DNA of 11,401 bases from positions 1-11,401 of the forward strand of contig JABFSS010000072.1 in assembly GCA_013140485.1 (NCBI GenBank). Direction: 5' to 3'. This document shows positions 5,783 through 11,401 of the stretch, one piece after another. This stretch comes from Candidatus Peribacteraceae bacterium (GTDB taxonomy: Bacteria > Patescibacteriota > Gracilibacteria > Peribacterales > Peribacteraceae). The notes under the pieces were generated by a model, which worked only from the letters and a program-made list of their open reading frames with translations, made no database searches and had not been told where the DNA came from. Each line of letters starts with the position of its first letter. Position 1 is the first letter of the stretch. A program made the translations under genes and the position numbers.

Positions 5783-6481
5783 ATGCAACATTCTTCCACT
5801 GCTTCCCGCCCCCTCGTCCTCTCCGCATCCACAGAATCCCAGGTCTACGGCCTCTTCGCCCTCGCGATGGCGCTCACGCTCGGCGGGGTCTATGTCGGGA
5901 TCGAGTTTTACTTGCAACTCCTCTCGAGCGGCATGGTGCTGCTCCTGATTCTCCTGGAATTCGGGATTCTCGTCTCGGCCCCGTGGTGGATGACGAAATC
6001 GCCGCTGAACTTTCTGCTGTTCGGTCTCTTCCCGTTCCTCTCCGGCATCACCATAACGCCCTACATTCTCATGGTGCTGACCGGGTACGCGAACGGCGCC
6101 GCCATCCTGATCAACGCATTTGCGGCCACGGCCTGCATGGGACTCGCCGCCGCGGTCTTCGCCCGGACGACGTCGTGGAATCTCGCGGTCATGGGACGGG
6201 GTCTCTTCTTCGCGCTCCTGGGCCTCATCGCGATGGGACTCCTGCAACTCTTTGTCCCGAGTTTCCGCACCGGACCCATGGAACTGATGATCTCCGGCGC
6301 GGGCGTCGTCCTCTTCGCGCTCTTTACCGCGTACGATATCCAGCGCGTCCAGACTCTCAGCCGAGCCGGCGGCAATCCGTTCCTCCTCGCGCTCAGCCTG
6401 TATCTCGATCTCTTCAACTTGTTCCTCTACGTTCTCAGATTTATGTTGGCGTTGTCGGGGGATCGAAGAAGGAGTTGGTAG
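5783..6481 (+). CDS. Bax inhibitor-1 / YetJ-YccA family membrane protein
   Basis: This 232-residue protein has about seven hydrophobic segments (roughly 22-40, 49-66, 74-99, 105-126, 136-158, 166-184, 200-224). Its C-terminal half carries the BI-1 signature. FTAYDIQ (181-187) and SLYLDLFNLFLY (205-216) place Asp185 and Asp209 exactly 24 residues apart. That is the spacing of the di-aspartyl pH sensor pair in B. subtilis YetJ (Asp171/Asp195). YetJ is a pH-dependent calcium leak channel in the inner membrane, and a similar role is inferred here. The N-terminal 18 residues are polar and the start follows a -10 by 6 nt. The small basic gene at 6603 is 121 nt downstream, beyond a repeat stem. Confidence 0.9.
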   Translation: MQHSSTASRPLVLSASTESQVYGLFALAMALTLGGVYVGIEFYLQLLSSGMVLLLILLEFGILVSAPWWMTKSPLNFLLFGLFPFLSGITITPYILMVLTGYANGAAILINAFAATACMGLAAAVFARTTSWNLAVMGRGLFFALLGLIAMGLLQLFVPSFRTGPMELMISGAGVVLFALFTAYDIQRVQTLSRAGGNPFLLALSLYLDLFNLFLYVLRFMLALSGDRRRSW

Positions 6482-6486
6482 CCTGA

Positions 6487-6551
6487 GGTTAATTGGTTAA
6501 TGAGTGTGCGTTTGAGAATGATTACCAGTTCACACATTAACCAAATTCACC
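6487..6551 (+). repeat. Intergenic word-repeat inverted repeat after the BI-1 gene
   Basis: The left arm (6487-6508, GGTTAATTGGTTAATG words) pairs imperfectly with the right arm (6531-6551, CATTAACCAAATTCACC), with a 22-nt loop. The GGTTAAT word is doubled inside the left arm. The element begins six bases after the BI-1 stop and could stabilise or terminate that transcript. Confidence 0.55.
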
Positions 6552-6564
6552 TATTGTTTTTGGC

Positions 6565-6593
6565 TTTACATCAACAAAGAGCCCATTTAAGCT
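6565..6593 (+). promoter_or_regulatory. Promoter of the small basic gene
   Basis: TTTACA (6565-6570), a 17-nt spacer and TAAGCT (6588-6593) form a reasonable -35/-10 pair. The predicted start is about 6600, only a few bases from the ATG at 6603, so the message would be leaderless or nearly so. Confidence 0.45.
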
Positions 6594-6602
6594 GCCCCCA
6601 CT

Positions 6603-6788
6603 ATGGGAAAGAGACCTACCCCTAAAAAGCGAAAGGCCAAGTCCGCCGGGCGGACGCAGCACAGCGTGTACCTCAACGAAGAAATCGTGAGACTGCGCAA
6701 TCTGCAGAACTCGCCGTATGGCGGGCCGGTTCGGAAGAAAGACAAGGCTGATAAGGCATTGGAGAAGATTACGAGGGTCAAAGCCTAA
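6603..6788 (+). CDS. Small basic protein, possibly divergent ribosomal protein bL32
   Basis: The product is 61 residues with a strongly basic N-terminus (GKRPTPKKRKAKSAGRTQHS) and a charged, probably helical C-terminal half (EEIVRLRNLQ, then KKDKADKALEKI). Length, basicity and the PKKRxxKS start resemble bL32 (usual start VPKKRxSKSR...RRxH). Being followed by nusB and rnc also fits, since rpmF often lies near rnc. Against bL32, the later sequence shows no CxxC zinc pair or other convincing landmark. It may instead be a lineage-specific ribosome- or nucleic-acid-associated protein. The coding call is sound; the family call is tentative. Confidence 0.6.
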   Translation: MGKRPTPKKRKAKSAGRTQHSVYLNEEIVRLRNLQNSPYGGPVRKKDKADKALEKITRVKA

Positions 6789-6790
6789 GT

Positions 6791-6838
6791 CCATTCCTCG
6801 TTACGCTCAGCGCTCCACGCTGAGCTACTCGGAATGAC
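6791..6838 (+). repeat. REP-like palindromic repeat upstream of nusB
   Basis: Outer CATTCC (6792-6797) and GGAATG (6831-6836) flank a perfect 8-bp stem, GCTCAGCG (6805-6812) and CGCTGAGC (6818-6825), with loop CTCCA. The TACGCTCAG core (6802-6810) is shared with the repeat at 2371-2390, and it ends in GGAATGACA. It starts three bases after the stop of the small basic gene, so it may also act as that gene's 3' hairpin. Confidence 0.55.
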
Positions 6839-6848
6839 AATTGTCAGT

Positions 6849-6854
6849 TATGAT
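6849..6854 (+). promoter_or_regulatory. -10 box of nusB (leaderless spacing)
   Basis: TATGAT ends 6 nt before the ATG at 6861. This spacing, together with family alignment, supports 6861 rather than the upstream in-frame ATG at 6834. Confidence 0.5.
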
Positions 6855-6860
6855 TTGAGC

Positions 6861-7265
6861 ATGGCCAGACGCAGACATCTATCGCGGATCGCAGTAATGC
6901 AGGTTCTCTTCGAGCGCGAGAAGCATCCCAGCATGCTGCCCCCGGAGGTGGCTCTTGCGCAGAATGCCGGAGAGCTCGGCGAGCATGATCAGGATTTTTC
7001 GCAGATGCTCCTCATGGGAGTCTTGGAGAAAGAGCAGGCGGTGAAAGATGCCGTGCAGTTGCACGCTCCGCAATGGCCGCTGGACCGAATGGATCCCATT
7101 TCGCGCTGCATCCTGCTCGTCGGCGCCTATGAGCTCCTGTTCAACAAAGACGCTCCGCCGGCGGTGGTCATGAACGAGGCGATAGAGATTGCGAAGGAAT
7201 ACGGGACGGAGGAAGGAGGGAAGTTTGTGAATGGGGTTTTGAACGCGATTGCGCATGCGAAATGA
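6861..7265 (+). CDS. nusB: Transcription antitermination protein NusB
   Basis: The product is 134 residues, the normal NusB length. NusB binds S10 (NusE) and boxA RNA to promote antitermination of rRNA operons. It starts MARRRHLSRIAVMQVLFERE, matching the family's basic first helix (RRxxRxxAxQxLYxxE). The C-terminal landmarks follow: PLDRMDPISRCILLVGAYELL and the VVMNEAIEIAKEYGTEEGGKFVNGVLNAI helix pair. An in-frame ATG at 6834 would add nine residues, but it lies inside the GGAATGACA end of the preceding repeat. Its partner S10 is encoded in this window at 9221-9685. Confidence 0.93.
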   Translation: MARRRHLSRIAVMQVLFEREKHPSMLPPEVALAQNAGELGEHDQDFSQMLLMGVLEKEQAVKDAVQLHAPQWPLDRMDPISRCILLVGAYELLFNKDAPPAVVMNEAIEIAKEYGTEEGGKFVNGVLNAIAHAK

Positions 7266-7267
7266 CG

Positions 7268-7349
7268 GTAAACGAAGCAAACGACGAAAACGAAGAAAAC
7301 GAGGATCGCCGTTTGCCTTGTTTGCTTCGTTTCCCTTGTTTTCTTTTCC
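7268..7349 (+). repeat. Intergenic word-repeat inverted repeat between nusB and rnc
   Basis: The left arm (7268-7300) and right arm (7311-7349) are strings of AAACGAAG/GCAAACGA-like words and their complements. A 13-nt exact match pairs AAACGAAGCAAAC (7270-7282) with 7320-7332. The element fills almost the whole gap and ends just before the rnc -10. Read-through RNA from nusB would carry a long imperfect double strand directly upstream of rnc. Confidence 0.65.
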
Positions 7350-7351
7350 GC

Positions 7352-7357
7352 TAAACT
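7352..7357 (+). promoter_or_regulatory. -10 box of rnc (leaderless spacing)
   Basis: TAAACT ends 7 nt before the rnc ATG at 7365, again predicting transcription from the start codon. Confidence 0.45.
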
Positions 7358-7364
7358 AGAACTA

Positions 7365-8057
7365 ATGCCACACCCCTCTCCGTTAACTGATCTGGAACGC
7401 GCAATCGGCATCAACTTCAAGAAGAAAGACTTCCTCCGCCAAGCCCTCATTCACCGTTCCTCCGTGCGCGAAAGCCAGGCGTACGGCAACAACGAACGGT
7501 TGGAGTTCTTGGGGGATGCGGTTCTGGAACTCGCGACGACGGAATATTTATACCAGCTCAGCGACAAGCCCGAAGGTGAGCTCACCAATTGGCGCTCTGC
7601 ACTGGTGCAGGGCGAGCATCTCGCCGAAATCGCCAAAGATCTGGAACTCGGTCAGTACCTCTCCATGAGCCGCGGGGAGGAGGCGAGCGGGGGGCGCACC
7701 AAGGTCAGTACGCTCGCGAATGCCTTCGAAGCCGTCATCGGCGCGGTGTATCTGGATAAGGGCTACGACGTCGCGAAAAAATTCTGCGAAGACTTCGTCC
7801 TGCACGATCTCGACCGGCTCCTTGCGGCGGGCAAGCACCGCGACGAGAAGAGCGTCTTTCAGGAAATGGTGCAGGAGAAAACGGGCGTCACGCCTCATTA
7901 CGAAGTCGTCGTCGAAGAGGGACCGGATCACGACAAAGAATTCACGATGGCCGTCTATATCGGCGAGGAGAGGGTTGCGGAGGGGAAGGGGAACAGCAAA
8001 CAGCGCGCGGAACAAGCCGCGGCGAAGGCGGCACTGACGGTGAAGGGGTGGAAGTGA
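7365..8057 (+). CDS. rnc: Ribonuclease III
   Basis: This 230-residue double-strand-specific endoribonuclease processes rRNA precursors and structured mRNAs. The N-terminal nuclease domain has the signature NERLEFLGDAVLEL (43-56, with metal ligands Glu47 and Asp51). It also has the second acidic site ANAFEAVIGAVYLDKG (118-133, Glu122). Position 119 is Asn where E. coli has Asp, a variation I recall from other bacterial RNase III proteins. The C-terminal dsRNA-binding domain runs from about 160 to 227 (SVFQEMVQEK, HYEVVVEEGPDHDKEF, GKGNSKQRAEQAAAKAAL). Length is normal. The gene ends 9 nt from the end of the convergent kinase-like gene, with no terminator between. Confidence 0.96.
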   Translation: MPHPSPLTDLERAIGINFKKKDFLRQALIHRSSVRESQAYGNNERLEFLGDAVLELATTEYLYQLSDKPEGELTNWRSALVQGEHLAEIAKDLELGQYLSMSRGEEASGGRTKVSTLANAFEAVIGAVYLDKGYDVAKKFCEDFVLHDLDRLLAAGKHRDEKSVFQEMVQEKTGVTPHYEVVVEEGPDHDKEFTMAVYIGEERVAEGKGNSKQRAEQAAAKAALTVKGWK

Positions 8058-8066
8058 GCGGCAGTG

Positions 8067-9158
8067 TCAGACATTCCTCAGGCCCTTGAAGAATTCAATG
8101 AGTTTTTCGCAGGAGATGGCCGTTCTGCGGAGCCATGTTCTCATGAATCCTTCTTGTTCCCCGGCCATTCCCATCCGCTCTTCCCACTGCTGTACGGCCG
8201 TTCGGTAGGCCGGCGAGTAATCATCAAGAATGTAACGCATGGTGCGGTGGTCCGCCGCTCCCGACTCTAATTCACTTCGCAATTCCGGTTCCACAGTACG
8301 CTGTGCGGGATCAGTATGGAGCAGCCGCAGAAGAACTTTGAGCAGTACAGGATCTTTAATTATTTCGTGCAGCATGACGTCTATTTCCCGCTGCATTTTT
8401 TCCGTATTCAGCATGTAGAAGAAATAGTCATTCACTCCGTTTTCGCCCAGCAACTTGGGAAGAATCTCACCGGTAATTGCGGCAATCAGCGTCGCTCCCA
8501 TACTGAATGAGTCGGAATGCGGCCCGCGGCCGGCCGGCAGATTGATGACCGCTTCCGGCGCCATGTACGCCGGGCTGCCTACGCTTTTGTTTTCGAATCG
8601 GTCGGTGTCTGATTGGTGCAAATCGCTCATGAAATCCGGATCGAAGCTGCGCATGTCGCCCGTCGCGTCGACGCCAAGATTCGACGGCGTGATATCGTTG
8701 TGGCGTTTTCCGGCCTTCCGGTACTGATCGACAATGCCTAAAGCATCAAGAAAGATACGAAGTCGGGCCGCCCGCGGAAGCTCCTGGAGTTGAGGCAAAG
8801 CCCAAAGATTCACCCCCGGTATTTCGTCCATGATGACATAGTCTTTTCCGTCCGCTTGGTCGCTCCCCCAAATCCGAGGAGCTGATGGGATATTCACCGA
8901 CAGACGCTGCTGCTCCGCGAATGGAGCGATGACAGACTCGTATTTGCGAGGATATTCCTTGAGAGCCAAACCCAATGCCGTTGCCGCTTTGCCGCGAATT
9001 CCGAGAATATTTCCGAAACTTCCTTTTGCCAGAGGAACGCAATCGCGGAGCAAATCCTTGATCTTGCCACAATGCTCCCGGACAAAAAGCTCCACGAGCG
9101 CGTGACGCCCCGGATCGTTTTCAAACTGCCGAAACGGGTGTTCGGAATCTTTCCGCAT
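8067..9158 (-). CDS. Hanks-type Ser/Thr protein kinase-like protein
   Basis: The product is 363 residues with no TM helix or extracellular sensor domain, so it is cytoplasmic. Kinase motifs occur in order: Gly-loop LAKGSFGNILGI (43-54), VAIK-like LALKEY (64-69, Lys67), catalytic loop RHNDITPSN (152-160), DFG-equivalent FDPDF (172-176), GSPAYMAPEA (194-203) with the APE Glu202, SDSFSMGA (215-222, subdomain IX), and DPAQR (283-287, subdomain XI). Two deviations stand out. The HRD Arg is Asn and the Lys of DxKxxN is Thr157, while Asp155 and Asn160 are kept. DFG reads DPD. It may be an active but atypical kinase, or one using another substrate. It follows rpsJ by 62 nt where rplC would be expected, and a palindrome lies at its promoter. 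Confidence 0.85.
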   Translation of the reverse strand: MRKDSEHPFRQFENDPGRHALVELFVREHCGKIKDLLRDCVPLAKGSFGNILGIRGKAATALGLALKEYPRKYESVIAPFAEQQRLSVNIPSAPRIWGSDQADGKDYVIMDEIPGVNLWALPQLQELPRAARLRIFLDALGIVDQYRKAGKRHNDITPSNLGVDATGDMRSFDPDFMSDLHQSDTDRFENKSVGSPAYMAPEAVINLPAGRGPHSDSFSMGATLIAAITGEILPKLLGENGVNDYFFYMLNTEKMQREIDVMLHEIIKDPVLLKVLLRLLHTDPAQRTVEPELRSELESGAADHRTMRYILDDYSPAYRTAVQQWEERMGMAGEQEGFMRTWLRRTAISCEKLIEFFKGLRNV

Positions 9159-9162
9159 GTTA

Positions 9163-9187
9163 AGTATATTTTACACTATAATAGTGT
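9163..9187 (-). promoter_or_regulatory. Promoter/operator region of the kinase-like gene
   Basis: Positions 9173-9187 form ACACTA-TTA-TAGTGT on the minus strand, a perfect 6-bp-arm palindrome suited to a dimeric repressor. It contains TATTAT (9178-9183), a possible -10, and is followed by TATACT (9163-9168), a second possible -10 only 4 nt before the ATG at 9158. Either hexamer would be close to the operator, so repression by a bound regulator is plausible. The AT-rich gap contrasts with the flanking coding sequence. Confidence 0.45.
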
Positions 9188-9220
9188 TTTTGTATACCTC
9201 AGGCGATGTGCTTCTTTCTA

Positions 9221-9685
9221 TCAGCCCATCTTAATTTCAATATCAACGCCGCTGGGGAGACTCAATGACTGCAGACTCTCTACGGTTTTAAAAGTCGTCT
9301 CCGTGAGATCGATCAACCGGCGATGCGTGCGCATTTCGAACTGGTCGCGGGCGTCCTTCTTGACGAACGTGGAACGGTTCACCGTGAACTTGCGGATGTG
9401 CGTGGGGAGGGGGATCGGGCCGTGGACAACTGCACCGCTGCGTTCGGCTGTCTCGACGATCTTCATGGCGGCCTCGTCGATCACCGTGTGATCAAACGCG
9501 CTCAGGCGGATGCGGATCTTGGGTTGGGTGACCTCCTTTTTCACCGAAGCAGGCTTCGTATCAGAAGCCTTGGCAGGGGTTTTCATGTCCGGTGCTTTCT
9601 TTACAGTATCTTTCTTCGCCTTCGGAGCCGCTGCCTTTTTGACAGGCGTCTTCTTCGTCGATGGCTTCTTGGCGGCGGGGATCAT
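9221..9685 (-). CDS. rpsJ: Ribosomal protein uS10 with Ala/Lys/Pro-rich N-terminal tail
   Basis: Residues 55-154 are a complete uS10 (KIRIRLSAFDH, GPIPLPTHIRKFTVNRS, DARDQFEMRTHRRLIDL), part of the 30S head and also the NusE partner of NusB. The ordinary protein is about 100-105 residues. Here a tail of about 54 residues rich in Lys, Ala, Pro and Thr (repeats such as KKTPVKKAAAPKAKK) precedes it. The start at 9685 (MIPAAKKPSTKK) is chosen because the frame's earlier ATG at 9745 lies at the centre of a 30-bp palindrome and would add an uncharged Pro/Thr stretch unlike the tail. A still shorter start at Met34 is possible. It lies downstream of tuf, as in the str/S10 gene order, but is followed by a kinase-like gene. 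Confidence 0.88.
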   Translation of the reverse strand: MIPAAKKPSTKKTPVKKAAAPKAKKDTVKKAPDMKTPAKASDTKPASVKKEVTQPKIRIRLSAFDHTVIDEAAMKIVETAERSGAVVHGPIPLPTHIRKFTVNRSTFVKKDARDQFEMRTHRRLIDLTETTFKTVESLQSLSLPSGVDIEIKMG

Positions 9686-9729
9686 GGGATCCGGGAGGGA
9701 AAGAACAGGGGGTGTGGTGATGCCCGTGG

Positions 9730-9759
9730 TGTAGGGGTAAGGCATGCCTTACCCCTACA
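9730..9759. repeat. Perfect 30-bp palindrome between tuf and rpsJ
   Basis: TGTAGGGGTAAGGC (9730-9743) is followed by AT and then its exact reverse complement (9746-9759), so all 30 bp are symmetric about 9744/9745. It resembles the TGTAGGGG...CCCCTACA palindromic repeats I recall from several bacterial groups. It starts 12 nt after the tuf stop codon and can form a strong stem in RNA. It could attenuate transcription between tuf and rpsJ. No U-tract follows. Confidence 0.75.
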
Positions 9760-9771
9760 GGGCGGAAATGC

Positions 9772-10953
<1,182 letters not shown>

Positions 10954-10973
10954 AACAGGGTTGGGAAAAGTGA

Positions 10974-11008
10974 GAAAAGGCTCCTACTAAAGCCAGAGTA
11001 GCCTTTTC
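10974..11008 (-). promoter_or_regulatory. Stem-loop in the tuf 5' leader
   Basis: GAAAAGGCTACT on the minus strand pairs with AGTAGGAGCCTTTTC, leaving a 3-nt bulge and a loop of 8 nt. The 3' arm runs into CCTTTTCTCACTTTTCCC, so the structure looks like an imperfect attenuator. It starts just inside the predicted transcript and ends 20 nt before the tuf ATG. Confidence 0.5.
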
Positions 11009-11018
11009 GTGCCGGGGC

Positions 11019-11048
11019 AGTCTAGGGAATGTGGCTTGGGGACGTCAA
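11019..11048 (-). promoter_or_regulatory. tuf promoter
   Basis: On the minus strand TTGACG (11048-11043), an 18-nt spacer and TAGACT (11024-11019) match the sigma-70-type consensus at 5/6 and 4/6 positions. The predicted start is about 11012, giving a leader of about 59 nt. tuf is the only gene here with a clear -35, consistent with high expression. Confidence 0.6.
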
Positions 11049-11063
11049 TAGCAGGTGCCAGAC

Positions 11064-11143
11064 GCGACAGAGGGAACAGAGGCGACGGAAGAAGCAAATT
11101 CCTGCCTCTGTCACTTTTGTCACTTCTGCCGCCTCTGTACCCT
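11064..11143 (+). repeat. Intergenic word-repeat inverted repeat between tuf and mutY
   Basis: The left arm (11064-11094, GACAGAGGGAACAGAGGCGAC words) is imperfectly complementary to the right arm (about 11122-11143, CTTCTGCCGCCTCTGTACCC). GCCTCTGT occurs twice (11104-11111 and 11131-11138) and GTCACTT also recurs. It shares the GTCAC/GCCTCTGT vocabulary with the element at 5671-5763. It separates the outward-firing tuf and mutY genes. Confidence 0.55.
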
Positions 11144-11150
11144 TATATTC

Positions 11151-11401
11151 ATGCAACGGAAAGAACGTATTAGGCTATTTGTGAGGGAAATATGGTCCTG
11201 GTTCGAATCTCATAAACGCACTCTCCCCTGGCGAGATCTTCCCGATACCGATCTCACCGGGCGCGCGTACAAAATCCTCGTCTCCGAGATTATGCTGCAG
11301 CAGACGCAGGTGCCGCGGGTCATCATCACCTTTAAGAACTTCCTGGAACGGTTTCCGACTCTCCGCGATCTCGCTGGCGCGTCTAATAAGGAGGTGCTTA
11401 T
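11151..11401 (+). CDS. mutY: A/G-specific adenine glycosylase, 3' part beyond the window
   Basis: The frame is open from the ATG at 11151 to the right edge (83 codons). The N-terminus of the MutY helix-hairpin-helix DNA glycosylase is clear: HKRTLPWR (21-28) is followed by YKILVSEIMLQQTQVPRVI (40-58). The latter contains the catalytic Glu of the SE(I/V)MLQQTQV motif. Next comes FLERFPTLRDLAGAS (64-78). MutY removes adenine mispaired with 8-oxoguanine. The C-terminal iron-sulfur and NUDIX-like domains would lie outside the window. The start matches the family. Upstream TACCCT (7 nt before ATG) or TATATT (1 nt before) are weak -10 candidates. Confidence 0.93.
   Translation, partial: MQRKERIRLFVREIWSWFESHKRTLPWRDLPDTDLTGRAYKILVSEIMLQQTQVPRVIITFKNFLERFPTLRDLAGASNKEVL

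Noticed and set aside
5712..5948. Small frame starting MSKNQPFVTFVAFVTFVT
   Set aside because: The repetitive peptide is translated from the GTCACCTTTGT word repeat and runs into another gene's frame.
5674..6486. Open frame of 270 codons on the plus strand overlapping the BI-1 gene
   Set aside because: It is Arg/Pro/His-rich as expected for a shifted frame and begins in the intergenic repeat. The BI-1 frame has TM helices and the di-aspartyl motif.
6834..6860. Longer nusB start at 6834
   Set aside because: The ATG belongs to the GGAATGACA end of a dispersed repeat. The ATG at 6861 has a -10 at leaderless spacing and matches the family start.
9686..9745. Longer rpsJ start at the ATG at 9745
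   Set aside because: The ATG is the centre of the 30-bp palindrome, and the added residues (PYPYTTGITTPP...) differ from the Lys-rich tail.
11064..11143. CRISPR array or tandem repeat locus
   Set aside because: The words are short, degenerate and unspaced and form one inverted repeat. There are no unique spacers and no cas genes.

Overview
The window looks like part of a bacterial chromosome of roughly 50-55% GC. It probably comes from a Candidate Phyla Radiation (CPR/Patescibacteria) lineage, perhaps Peregrinibacteria/Peribacteria-like. That placement is inference. It rests on small translation-linked genes, small-TM-hairpin membrane proteins of the kind CPR genomes carry, almost no Shine-Dalgarno sequences, and many intergenic stems built of short degenerate words. 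UGA is used as a true stop (phosphomannomutase, nusB, rnc, rpsJ), so the UGA-Gly code of Gracilibacteria/SR1 does not apply.

Layout. Positions 1-2232 (minus): a phosphomannomutase/phosphoglucomutase, then an unrecognised gene that runs off the left edge. Positions 2340-3850 (plus): a lysine-tailed protein with an EF-Tu domain-2-like barrel, a 47-residue Cys-rich acidic mini-protein, and dihydropteroate synthase (folP). Positions 3930-5644 (minus): two overlapping genes for paralogous membrane proteins, each with a secretion signal, a Cys pair and three copies of a two-TM pilin-like unit. Positions 5783-8057 (plus): a Bax-inhibitor-1/YetJ-type channel, a small basic possibly bL32-like protein, nusB and rnc. 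Positions 8067-10953 (minus): tuf, then rpsJ, then a Hanks-type Ser/Thr kinase-like protein where rplC would be expected. Positions 11151-11401 (plus): the start of mutY.

How the genes fit together. Much of the window concerns translation and RNA (EF-Tu, S10, the EF-like barrel protein, possible bL32, NusB, RNase III). The rest covers sugar-phosphate metabolism, folate, DNA repair and the cell envelope. Several genes have a recognisable -10 hexamer only 6-7 nt before the start codon, which predicts leaderless mRNAs.

Repeats. Five intergenic gaps hold long imperfect inverted repeats. A dispersed repeat lies inside the EF-like coding sequence. A perfect 30-bp palindrome separates tuf from rpsJ. 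The feature most worth pursuing is the pair of triplicated pilin-like membrane proteins.
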